Below, piece by piece: positions 18,340 to 25,823 of a DNA stretch of 64,000 nt. Made by a program: the position numbers and the translations under genes. The notes below the pieces were generated by a model. The model saw only the letters and a list, made by a program, of their open reading frames with translations. It was not told the origin of the DNA and made no database searches. The DNA is taken from positions 7,866 through 71,865 of the forward strand of contig NZ_JAHZAA010000008.1 of the NCBI RefSeq assembly GCF_019424165.1. The letters are read 5' to 3'. This DNA comes from Desulfovibrio sp. GTDB taxonomy: Bacteria; Desulfobacterota; Desulfovibrionia; Desulfovibrionales; Desulfovibrionaceae. Every line of letters starts with the position of its first letter. Position 1 is the first letter of the stretch.

Positions 18340-19056
18340 CTAGTCGCCCACAACAAATGAGCCGGGATAGAGAATACTGAAAATTTCAAGCTGCTTTTGC
18401 GCACCGAAAGAATCCGGCCACGGCCCTGCCTGTACGTTCCACATATTGTTGCTGCCGTAGCGCATCCGGCTCTTGTGGCCTGCCTTGGCAAGGGTCTGGG
18501 TCAGGCGGGCGGCATTGCCCTTGTTGGCGAAAGCACCCACCTGCACATAATAGGCCCCTGTAAAATCGCCGTCGTCGCGCATCTGCGGCACGCCGCCCAG
18601 GCTCTGGATACGCACTCGCCCCGTACCCGGCCCCACAATATTGAGGCGCGTTGCCGCGGCGCGCGAGAGGTCGATAACGCGGTCGCCCACAAAGGGGCCA
18701 CGGTCATTGATGCGTACAATGATGCTACGCCCGTTGCCCAGGTGGGTCACGCGCACCTTTGTACCCAGGGGCAGGAGCTTGTGGGCGGCTGTCATTGCGT
18801 ACTGATTGTACCGTTCGCCGTTGGCCGTTTTTTTGCCGTGAAAGCCCGGACCGTACCACGAGGCCACGCCTACCTCCACAAAGCCGTGGGCGGATTTGAG
18901 CGGATAATAGGTCTTGCCGCGCACGGTATAGGGCTTGGTTCCGGTAACGCCGCCCTTGCGCCACGAGCCGCCCCCGCGTGAGCCGCAGCCGGAAAAGAGC
19001 AGAACGCAGAGAGCAAGGATGAGGCAGGTCCGCAGGGTGCGGAGGGCCGGTGTCAT
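18340..19056 (-). CDS. rlpA: RlpA-like lipoprotein with SPOR domain
   Basis: Predicted septal-ring lytic transglycosylase acting on stripped peptidoglycan. The 238-residue product has a lipoprotein signal (ILALCVLLFSGC, Cys at about 24). The double-psi beta-barrel core has VGVASWYGPGFHGKKTANGERYN, the catalytic Asp-containing VRINDRGPFVGDRVIDLSRAAA, and LPLGTKVRVTH. A C-terminal SPOR domain begins near 165 (YYVQVGAFANKGNAARLTQTL). The ATG at 19056 overlaps the upstream stop (ATGA), so it is the third gene of a leftward operon with two unknown proteins. Confidence 0.92.
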   Translation of the reverse strand: MTPALRTLRTCLILALCVLLFSGCGSRGGGSWRKGGVTGTKPYTVRGKTYYPLKSAHGFVEVGVASWYGPGFHGKKTANGERYNQYAMTAAHKLLPLGTKVRVTHLGNGRSIIVRINDRGPFVGDRVIDLSRAAATRLNIVGPGTGRVRIQSLGGVPQMRDDGDFTGAYYVQVGAFANKGNAARLTQTLAKAGHKSRMRYGSNNMWNVQAGPWPDSFGAQKQLEIFSILYPGSFVVGD

Positions 19057-20069
19057 ACTTTGGTAGTCTCCACAGGGGCGAGGTAGGGCAGGCAGGGGAA
19101 CTCGGCGCTTTTGCCGCAACTGGCGCAGATGCCGGAGGCGCCCTCGTTGAGCAGGCGGCACAGCATGTCCTGCCCCGGGCCGCGCAGCAGGCCCCGCCCG
19201 CGTGCGCCTTCAAGCAGGGCAATGGCCGGTTCACGGCGTCCTGCTTCAAGAAAGTCACGAGCGGCCAGCAGGTAAAGATTTTCATGGCCCGGGCCGTACA
19301 GGGCGTCCAGAAGGAGCTCGTAGCTCGCACCAAAGGCCTGCGCGGCCATCTGCTCTTCGCTGGCAAGCCAGCGGGCCAGGTGGGTATTGTGCTTTTCGAT
19401 CACGAGGTACTGGGCGAGCAGCCGCAGGCCGTGGGAAAGCACGTGGCTTATGCGTGAAAGCTCGCGTGAAGAGCTTTCCGCAGTCTGCCCGCCAAGACCG
19501 CGCAAAGGATTGTACATTTCGGCGGTTACCGCGTCATGCCGTGATATCTGTATGAGCCGGTTGGCGTAGTGCTGGTTCTGAAAGGCGTCTTCTTTCAGCT
19601 TGACGCATTCATGAAAGGCATAGCCGATGCACCAGTCAATAAGGGCCTCAAGAGCTTTTATGCCCTCGGTGCCGCCTGGCAGGATGTTCTGGGCGTGGCG
19701 GCGCAGGTGTTCAATCTGCTCCGTTTCGGCGCGGGCGGCCTGCGCGCCCTGGCAGGGGCCTGTGTCCGGCGCGGGAGTTCCGCCAGCCGGGCCGGGGTTG
19801 GCGGCCACAGGCGCGGGTGTGTCCACAGGGGCAACATCGCCGTTGGACGAGCCGTTGCGGAAAAGCAGGTGGGCAGTGTCTTTCAGCCGCCAGAACACGC
19901 CCTTGCGCATGGCTTCGCCCAAAAGGTCACGCAGGGCCGTGTACGACACGGCCCCGTCCAGTTCAAAACGGCGGCGCTGGGCAGAAAGCGTGTGATAGAC
20001 CGTGCAGTAGTCGCGCACAAGGTCACGCACAAGAAAGTCGCGGTTGGCTAACAGCCAGCGCCCTTTCAC
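19053..20069 (-). CDS. Hypothetical protein in rlpA operon
   Basis: A 338-residue soluble protein. A Pro/Ala/Gly-rich linker (residues about 78-105) separates an N-terminal part (MKGRWLLANRDFLVRDLVRDYCTVYHTL) from a helical C-terminal part. The C-terminus carries CRLLNEGASGICASCGKSAEFPCL, a possible small zinc-binding group. I do not recognise the family. Four-base ATGA overlaps connect it to the genes before and after, so all three are co-translated. Confidence 0.65.
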   Translation of the reverse strand: MKGRWLLANRDFLVRDLVRDYCTVYHTLSAQRRRFELDGAVSYTALRDLLGEAMRKGVFWRLKDTAHLLFRNGSSNGDVAPVDTPAPVAANPGPAGGTPAPDTGPCQGAQAARAETEQIEHLRRHAQNILPGGTEGIKALEALIDWCIGYAFHECVKLKEDAFQNQHYANRLIQISRHDAVTAEMYNPLRGLGGQTAESSSRELSRISHVLSHGLRLLAQYLVIEKHNTHLARWLASEEQMAAQAFGASYELLLDALYGPGHENLYLLAARDFLEAGRREPAIALLEGARGRGLLRGPGQDMLCRLLNEGASGICASCGKSAEFPCLPYLAPVETTKV

Positions 20070-20335
20070 GCCTCGTCCTCCTTGAGGAGCGCCCGTGCCA
20101 CTGCCAGGTCATAAAGCTTGAGGGGGTCAGCTTCGGAGTTGCGTTCCTGCTGGTAAAGCTGGGCGGCATCCTGCACGACACTCATGCTGAGCCAGGGGTG
20201 GCGGTCCCATACTTCGGGCATGTCGGAGCGCCAGAGGCGAAACTCCACTTCGCCGTGCTCGCCGCGCCGCACATAGACGCGGGAAAGGCTGTTGCCCGCC
20301 TGGGGGTGGTAGTACAAACCGAGTTCGTCTTTCAT
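20066..20335 (-). CDS. Small hypothetical protein, first gene of rlpA operon
   Basis: An 89-residue acidic protein starting MKDELGLYYHPQAGNSLSRV. The ATG at 20335 is preceded by an AAGGA; the frame is open further upstream but that part is low-GC and not coding-like. No recognised domain. Its stop overlaps the start of the 338-residue gene. Confidence 0.6.
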   Translation of the reverse strand: MKDELGLYYHPQAGNSLSRVYVRRGEHGEVEFRLWRSDMPEVWDRHPWLSMSVVQDAAQLYQQERNSEADPLKLYDLAVARALLKEDEA

Positions 20336-20442
20336 GATGGGAGGATTCCTTGAAAATAACGCCGGAATGACGGCGGCTGTTCGATAATATGCAGCGCAGT
20401 GTACGCTGAAAAGAGAAGATTTGCCAAGGCCGGAAGCACTGT

Positions 20443-20464
20443 ATATGTGAAAAAATGTACATAT
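20443..20464. promoter_or_regulatory. Inverted repeat upstream of dsrA and the rlpA operon
   Basis: ATATGT and ACATAT arms separated by 10 bases lie in an AT-rich patch between the divergent operons, about 105 bases from the 20335 start and 430 from dsrA. The left part contains TGTGA, the half-site of CRP/FNR-type regulators, but the right half is a poor match. A regulator site is only a suggestion. Confidence 0.25.
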
Positions 20465-20848
20465 GGCGAAAAAAAGTTGCACAAATGGCAAAAAAATTGG
20501 TATTCATAGGCCATATAAAGACGGGGCACACCGGGGCGATATTTGCGCCTCAGGGCGCAAGGGCTTGCGCTCCGGGCTTTGCGCCCATAATTTGCGCATA
20601 TAATCCCGCCCAGGTTGTCATTGGCGCAAAATTGCGCTATGTAGTGAGTTGACCGCGTTGCGGCCTAGAGGGGCCGAGGTTTTGACTCGCCCGTCTTACG
20701 CGATTCCTTGGGGCGTCCCGTATTTCACGGGGCGGGCGCGTTGCGGCGGGAGGCAATACCCGTCGGCAGGAAACTTTTTTGTTTCCACCCGCGCCCGGTG
20801 CGGAGTGCGCTCAGGCGCCAGCCCCGGATCGCCGCACTTGACCGGTAC

Positions 20849-20865
20849 ATCACGCGCTGCGTGAT
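20849..20865 (+). promoter_or_regulatory. Short hairpin in the dsrA leader
   Basis: ATCACGC and GCGTGAT form a 7-bp stem with a 3-base loop, ending 15 bases before the dsrA ribosome-binding site (GGAGG, 20881-20885). The rest of 20466-20848 is leader or intergenic sequence without a gene; it also holds a GGAAAC/GTTTCC repeat near 20780. A role in mRNA stability or translation is possible. Confidence 0.3.
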
Positions 20866-20892
20866 ACAAACAAACCATGTGGAGGTATGGCA

Positions 20893-22206
20893 ATGGCGAA
20901 ACATGCAACCCCCCTGTTGGACCAGCTGGAAAGCGGCCCCTGGCCGAGCTTTGTGTCCGACATCAAGCAGGAAGCGGCCTACCGGGCCGAGAATCCCAAG
21001 GGTCTTGATTATCAGATCCCCGTGGACTGCCCTGAAGACCTGCTGGGTGTGCTTGAGCTTTCCTACAATGACAAGGAAACCCACTGGAAGCACGGCGGCA
21101 TCGTGGGCGTGTTCGGTTATGGTGGCGGCGTTATCGGCCGTTACTGCGACCAGCCCGAAATGTTCCCCGGCGTGGCTCACTTCCACACCATGCGTGTGGC
21201 CCAGCCCGCTGCCAAGTACTATCACAGCAAATTCCTGCGTGATCTGTGCGACATATGGGACCTGCGCGGCTCCGGCCTGACCAACATGCACGGTTCCACC
21301 GGTGACATCGTGCTGCTTGGCACCCAGACCGCCCAGCTTGAAGAAATCTTCCACGAACTGACCCACAAAATGAACGTGGACCTTGGCGGCTCCGGCTCCA
21401 ACCTGCGTACGCCCGAAGCCTGTCTCGGTCAGTCCCGCTGCGAATATGCCTGCTACAACACGCAGGACATGTGCTACCAGCTGACCATGGACTATCAGGA
21501 CGAACTGCACCGCCCCGCGTTCCCCTACAAGTTCAAGTTCAAGTTCGACGGCTGCCCCAACGGCTGCGTGTGCGCCATGGCGCGTTCCGACTTCGCCGTG
21601 GTCGGCACCTGGAAGGACGACATCAAAATCGACCAGGAAGCCGTGAAGGCTTATGTGGCCGGTGAGTTTGCTCCCAACGCCGGTGCTCACTCCGGTCGCG
21701 ACTGGGGCAAGTTCGACCTGCAGAAAGAAGTGGTGGACCGCTGCCCCTCCCAGTGCATGAAGTGGGACGGTTCCAAGCTTTCCATCAAGACCGCTGATTG
21801 CGTGCGCTGCATGCACTGCATCAACACCATGCCCCGCGCCCTGCACATCGGCGACGAGCGCGGCGCGAGCATCCTCGTGGGCGCCAAGGCTCCCGTGGTT
21901 GACGGCGCCCAGATGGGTTCGCTGCTCGTGCCTTTTGTCTCCTGTGAAGCTCCCTACGATGACGTCAAAGAAGTCATCGAAAAGATCTGGGACTGGTGGA
22001 TGGAAGAAGGCAAAAACCGCGAACGCGTGGGTGAAACCATGAAGCGTCTGTCCTTCCAGAAACTGCTGGAAGTCACCGACACTCCTGCTGCCGCCTACCA
22101 CGTCAAGGAACCCCGTTCCAACCCGTACATCTTCTTCAAGGAAGAAGAAGTTACCGGTGGCTGGGACCGTGACCTCGTCGCTTACCGCAAACGCCATCAA
22201 CGCTAG
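20893..22206 (+). CDS. dsrA: Dissimilatory sulfite reductase alpha subunit
   Basis: Catalytic subunit of the alpha2-beta2 siroheme enzyme reducing sulfite in the last step of sulfate respiration, cytoplasmic. The 437-residue protein matches Desulfovibrio DsrA in length and sequence. Siroheme-[4Fe-4S] ligands are seen as CLGQSRC and CPNGC, and a ferredoxin-type insertion as RCPSQCMKW...DCVRCMHCINTMPRAL. GGAGG at 20881-20885 sits 7 bases before the ATG at 20893; an ATG at 20887 is only one base from it, so the later start is preferred. dsrB follows after 18 bases. The Cys after the CPNGC motif (CPNGCVC) differs from the Ala I recall in D. vulgaris. Confidence 0.99.
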   Translation: MAKHATPLLDQLESGPWPSFVSDIKQEAAYRAENPKGLDYQIPVDCPEDLLGVLELSYNDKETHWKHGGIVGVFGYGGGVIGRYCDQPEMFPGVAHFHTMRVAQPAAKYYHSKFLRDLCDIWDLRGSGLTNMHGSTGDIVLLGTQTAQLEEIFHELTHKMNVDLGGSGSNLRTPEACLGQSRCEYACYNTQDMCYQLTMDYQDELHRPAFPYKFKFKFDGCPNGCVCAMARSDFAVVGTWKDDIKIDQEAVKAYVAGEFAPNAGAHSGRDWGKFDLQKEVVDRCPSQCMKWDGSKLSIKTADCVRCMHCINTMPRALHIGDERGASILVGAKAPVVDGAQMGSLLVPFVSCEAPYDDVKEVIEKIWDWWMEEGKNRERVGETMKRLSFQKLLEVTDTPAAAYHVKEPRSNPYIFFKEEEVTGGWDRDLVAYRKRHQR

Positions 22207-22224
22207 TCAAAGGGGGAGAAGAAC

Positions 22225-23370
22225 ATGGCATTTATTTCTTCCGGGTACAATCCCGCAAAACCGATGGAAGGCCGTATCACTGACATCGGCCCCCACAAGT
22301 ATGACGAATACTTTCCGCCGATCATCAAAAACAACTTCGGCAAGTGGCTCTATCATGAGATTCTTGAGCCCGGCGTGCTGCTGCACGTGGCCGAAAGCGG
22401 CGACAAGTGCTACACCGTCCGTGTGGGCGGAACCCGTACCATGTCCATCACGCTGATCCGTGAACTGTGCGACATCGCCGACAAGTACTGCGGCGGCTAT
22501 CTGCGCTGGACCACCCGTAACAACATTGAGTTTATGGTGGACAGCGAAGAAGGCATGAAGGCCCTGCGCGACGACCTGAGCAGCCGCAAGTTTGACGGCG
22601 GTTCGTTCAAGTTCCCCGTGGGCGGCACCGGTGCCGGCATCAGCAACATGGTACACACCCAGGGCTGGGTGCACTGTCACACGCCTGCCACCGACGCCTC
22701 CGGCCCGGTCAAGGCTGTGATGGACGTTGTGTTTGAGGACTTCAAGTCCATGCGTCTGCCCGCCCCCGTGCGCATTGCCCTCGCCTGCTGCATCAACATG
22801 TGTGGCGCGGTGCACTGCTCCGACATCGGCCTTGTGGGTATCCACCGCAAGCCGCCCATGATCGACCACGAGTGGACTGACCAGCTGTGCGAAATTCCCC
22901 TGGCCGTGGCCGCTTGCCCCACTGCCGCCGTTCGTCCCACCAAGGTGGAGCTTGACGGCAAGAAGGTGAACTCCATCGCCATCAAGAACGAACGCTGCAT
23001 GTACTGCGGTAACTGCTACACCATGTGCCCTGCGCTGCCCATCTCGGACGGCGAAGGCGACGGCATTGCCATCATGGTGGGCGGCAAGGTTTCCAACCGC
23101 ATCAGCATGCCCAAGTTCTCCAAGGTCGTTGTGGGCTACATCCCCAACGAACCGCCCCGCTGGCCCTCGCTGACCAAAACCGTGAAGCACATCGTTGAAG
23201 TGTACGCGGCCAATGCCAACAAGTACGAACGCCTGGGCGACTGGGCTGAGCGCATCGGCTGGGAAACCTTCTTCAAGCTGACCGGTCTTGAGTTCACCCA
23301 CCACCTTATCGACGACTTCCGTGACCCTGCCTACTATACCTGGCGGCAGAGCACGCAGTTCAAGTTCTAG
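22225..23370 (+). CDS. dsrB: Dissimilatory sulfite reductase beta subunit
   Basis: Partner of DsrA, 381 residues. The N-terminus has the family segment YNPAKPMEGRITDIGPHKYDE. Cluster and siroheme residues lie in LACCINMCGAVHCSDIG, and the ferredoxin domain in IKNERCMYCGNCYTMCPALPISDG. An AAAGGGGGAGAAG site precedes the ATG. Same operon as dsrA and dsrD. Confidence 0.99.
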   Translation: MAFISSGYNPAKPMEGRITDIGPHKYDEYFPPIIKNNFGKWLYHEILEPGVLLHVAESGDKCYTVRVGGTRTMSITLIRELCDIADKYCGGYLRWTTRNNIEFMVDSEEGMKALRDDLSSRKFDGGSFKFPVGGTGAGISNMVHTQGWVHCHTPATDASGPVKAVMDVVFEDFKSMRLPAPVRIALACCINMCGAVHCSDIGLVGIHRKPPMIDHEWTDQLCEIPLAVAACPTAAVRPTKVELDGKKVNSIAIKNERCMYCGNCYTMCPALPISDGEGDGIAIMVGGKVSNRISMPKFSKVVVGYIPNEPPRWPSLTKTVKHIVEVYAANANKYERLGDWAERIGWETFFKLTGLEFTHHLIDDFRDPAYYTWRQSTQFKF

Positions 23371-23426
23371 GACTATCTTGTTTAACCCCGGCGGCGCACC
23401 AGCGCCGCCGGGACAGGAGAATCACC

Positions 23427-23663
23427 ATGGCTGACGACAAAGATATTGTTGTTGATTTTCTGAACAGCAAAGCCGCCTCCAAGTCCAAGTTTTACTTCAA
23501 GGACTTTACGGACCTGTTCCCCGACAAAGGTCCCCGCGACGTGAAGAAGATCCTCACCAAGCTGGTTAACGAAGAAGTGCTGGAGTTCTGGTCTTCCGGT
23601 TCCACCACCATGTATGGCCTGAAGGGTGCCGGCAAGCAGTCCCACGCTGAAGGCGAAGACTAG
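23427..23663 (+). CDS. dsrD: DsrD, sulfite reductase-associated protein
   Basis: A 78-residue winged-helix-like protein typical of sulfate reducers, encoded after dsrAB. Family segments seen are IVVDFLNSKAASKSKFYFKDF and VKKILTKLVNEEVLEFWSSG. It has been reported as an activator of sulfite reduction by DsrAB. An AGGAG precedes the ATG. No dsrC or dsrN gene follows here. Confidence 0.97.
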   Translation: MADDKDIVVDFLNSKAASKSKFYFKDFTDLFPDKGPRDVKKILTKLVNEEVLEFWSSGSTTMYGLKGAGKQSHAEGED

Positions 23664-23672
23664 CGTTTGGCC

Positions 23673-23771
23673 TTTTTAGCCGCATGCAGCGTCACAACCG
23701 GCTCGCTATTGTGGAACCGGCCTGTTCGTTTCCGCAATAAAAAGTCTGTGTATCTTGTTTGCGGCTAAAAA
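23673..23771 (+). repeat. 11-bp inverted repeat downstream of dsrD
   Basis: TTTTTAGCCGC (23673-23683) and GCGGCTAAAAA (23761-23771) are exact complements about 77 bases apart, beginning 10 bases after the dsrD stop. They could fold the 3' end of the dsr mRNA, or terminate it weakly. Confidence 0.4.
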
Positions 23772-23843
23772 TTTCCAAGCGCCGGGTTTGACCCGTTCAT
23801 GGCCTTCGCGGGGCGCGTCAGCCTTTGCGTGAAAGCCTTATAG

Positions 23844-23877
23844 AAGAAATGCCGTAACTGCTGTTGCGGCATTTCTT
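23844..23877 (+). terminator. Hairpin before the AMMECR1 gene
   Basis: An 11-bp stem (23844-23854 with 23867-23877) with a 12-base loop lies between dsrD and the next gene. The following bases are T-rich but not a clean T-run, so termination is plausible rather than certain. Confidence 0.5.
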
Positions 23878-23934
23878 GCTTTGTACGGTATTATTTTGCA
23901 CTATATCGCAAAACTGATACGGCAAGGAGTGAGC

Positions 23935-24510
23935 ATGGGCATTTCGTTCAGCCTTACGGATGCGGAGAAAAATTTTTTAAGCCGCCAGGCCAGGATGTCC
24001 ATTGAAGCTGGTCTGCTGGGCAAGGCCGTGCCTTCCATCCCCGAACCGCCGGATACCCTGAACAGGCTTCAAGCACCTCTGCTGCGCCCCCTTGGCGCGT
24101 TTGTGACCGTCACTCTCAACCGTACCCTGCGAGGCTGCATCGGCAATATTGTCGGCCGGGAACCTCTGTACAAGAGTGTCTGGCATCTGGCCGCAGCGGC
24201 CGCTTTCAGCGATCCCCGTTTTTCTCCCCTGACGCTGGAAGAGTGGCGCAAGGCCGAACTCGAGATTTCTGTGCTGGGGGCGTTGCAGTCCTGCCCGAAC
24301 CCCGAAAAAATAACGGTGGGGCTTCACGGCCTTGTCCTGCAATGGCAGGGACACAGTGGCGTTTTTCTGCCGCAGGTTCCTGTGGACCAGGGCTGGGGCC
24401 GCCTGGAGTATCTGGATAATCTTTGCCTCAAGGCCGGTTTGCCCAAGGGGTGTTGGCGAGAACCGGGCGTGGACCTGTTTTGCTTTGAGGCTTTTGTTTT
24501 TCCGGCCTGA
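23935..24510 (+). CDS. AMMECR1 domain protein
   Basis: A 191-residue protein of the AMMECR1 family, function unknown. The family hallmark LRGCIGNIVGREPLYKSVWHLAAAAAFSDPRFSPLT is near residues 63-98, followed by LEISVLG and GVFLPQVPVDQGW. The ATG at 23935 is preceded by AAGGAG; upstream in-frame codons lack support. It stands alone between dsrABD and the FMN riboswitch. Confidence 0.9.
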   Translation: MGISFSLTDAEKNFLSRQARMSIEAGLLGKAVPSIPEPPDTLNRLQAPLLRPLGAFVTVTLNRTLRGCIGNIVGREPLYKSVWHLAAAAAFSDPRFSPLTLEEWRKAELEISVLGALQSCPNPEKITVGLHGLVLQWQGHSGVFLPQVPVDQGWGRLEYLDNLCLKAGLPKGCWREPGVDLFCFEAFVFPA

Positions 24511-24684
24511 TCTTTTCAGGTTTGCGCGTTCGTATTTTTTCGACCTGTCCTGTTTATCTGCATTCACCTGCATTCATCTGGCGCGGCGTTTTTGCGATTT
24601 TTTCGCCAAACGATCCGGCATCCATATCTTTTTTCCGTCTGCGACATCTTGCACAACCGGGGGTGAAAGCGTATGCTTTTCATG

Positions 24685-24826
24685 TTTCTCAGGGCGGGGT
24701 GCAAGTCCCCACCGGCGGTGATCTGGCGGCCTAATGGCTGCCGGCAGCCCGCGAGCGCCCATGTTGGGGTCAGCAGATTCGGTGTGAATCCGAAGCCGAC
24801 GGTAATAGTCCGGATGGAAGAGAACG
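24685..24826 (+). promoter_or_regulatory. FMN riboswitch (RFN element)
   Basis: The conserved RFN landmarks appear in order: TTCTCAGGGCGGGGTGCAAG, CCCCACCGGCGGTGAT, AGCCCGCGAGCGC, GGTCAGCAGATTCGGTGTGA, ATCCGAAGCCGACGGTAAT and AGTCCGGATGGAAGAGAA. The terminal stem pairs TTCTC with GAGAA. It senses FMN and lies about 155 bases before ribB, so it should reduce riboflavin synthesis when FMN is abundant. Confidence 0.96.
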
Positions 24827-24939
24827 GTTGCAGCCGCCAATGGCCTTGCGCATGTGCGCCGGGTTTTTGCTGCCGTGTGTGAACTTTCGCCTTGGGCTGA
24901 AGTTTTCGGCGGCACTCCTTTGAGCGGCCCGTCCACGCC

Positions 24940-24991
24940 CTGATGCACCCTCTCCCGGCACCAGCCGGAAAAGGAGAACGGCATGCATCAG
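24940..24991 (+). promoter_or_regulatory. Putative ribosome-binding-site sequestering hairpin of ribB
   Basis: CTGATGCA (24940-24947) pairs with TGCATCAG (24984-24991), which overlaps the ATG. Inside, TCTCC (24951-24955) pairs with the GGAGA (24973-24977) of the ribosome-binding site, and CGGC pairs with GCCG at the tip. The whole start region of ribB can thus be folded away, as expected for translational control by the upstream FMN riboswitch. The alternative pairing that would release it was not identified. Confidence 0.6.
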
Positions 24992-25654
24992 CCCTCACTT
25001 TCCCTTGATTCTTTTGGCAGCTCGCACGAGCGGGTACAGAAGGCCCTGGCGTCCTTGCGCGCCGGAGGCGGCGTTCTGGTGGTAGATGATGAGGACCGCG
25101 AAAATGAAGGTGACCTCATTTTTCCGGCCCAGACCATCACTGTGCCGCAAATGGCCATGCTCATAAGGCATTGCAGCGGCATTGTCTGCCTGTGCCTTAC
25201 AGACGAGTACACCCGCCGCCTTGATCTGCCAATGATGACAGAGCACAACACCAATACCCAGCAAACGGCTTTCACCATTTCCATCGAGGCCGCCACAGGC
25301 GTGACCACAGGGGTTTCCGCTGCTGACCGCGTGGCGACCATTCAGGCCGCTGTGGCGGAAAATGCAGGCCCTGCGGATCTGCGCCGTCCGGGCCATGTGT
25401 TCCCCTTGCGGGCAAAGCCCGGCGGGGTGCTGGCGCGGCGGGGGCATACAGAGGCCACGGTTGACCTCATGCGTCTGGCCGGACATGCGCCCTGCGGCGT
25501 GCTGTGCGAACTGACCCTGGATGATGGAAGCATGGCCCGCCTGCCACAGGTGGCGGCCTTTGCTGTGGCTCATTCCATTCCCCTGTGCAGCGTGGAAGAC
25601 CTGGTGGCCTGGCGGCATGGCCTTGGGGATGAAAGCATCGCCATTTCCGCGTAG
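24983..25654 (+). CDS. ribB: 3,4-dihydroxy-2-butanone 4-phosphate synthase
   Basis: Makes the four-carbon unit of riboflavin from ribulose 5-phosphate. The 223-residue protein has the family metal/substrate segment VVDDEDRENEGDLIFPAQ near residues 33-50, then MTEHNTNTQQTAFTISIEA, GVTTGVSAADR, and HVFPLRAKPGGVLARRGHTEATVDL. It is a stand-alone RibB without a fused GTP cyclohydrolase II. Regulation by the FMN riboswitch is expected. It converges on recD2 with a palindromic terminator between. Confidence 0.97.
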   Translation: MHQPSLSLDSFGSSHERVQKALASLRAGGGVLVVDDEDRENEGDLIFPAQTITVPQMAMLIRHCSGIVCLCLTDEYTRRLDLPMMTEHNTNTQQTAFTISIEAATGVTTGVSAADRVATIQAAVAENAGPADLRRPGHVFPLRAKPGGVLARRGHTEATVDLMRLAGHAPCGVLCELTLDDGSMARLPQVAAFAVAHSIPLCSVEDLVAWRHGLGDESIAISA

Positions 25655-25725
25655 GCAGCAGGCAGACAGTTGCCGGAAGTATGATAATACATGCCGGAAA
25701 GCTGCATTTCCACACACGTAATAAA

Positions 25726-25753
25726 CAGGCCGTCCGCATATGCGGACGGCCTG
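25726..25753. terminator. Bidirectional palindromic terminator between ribB and recD2
   Basis: A 13-bp perfect stem (25726-25738 with 25741-25753) around TA. AT-rich flanks on both sides and the convergent genes make it a likely shared terminator, though the T-runs are imperfect. Confidence 0.65.
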
Positions 25754-25823
25754 AAATGTTTGCAGCCAGCCGGGCTTGGCGCGGCTGAAGCTGGCCGGGG
25801 GCTGCCCCGGAAACATCCTGTTT

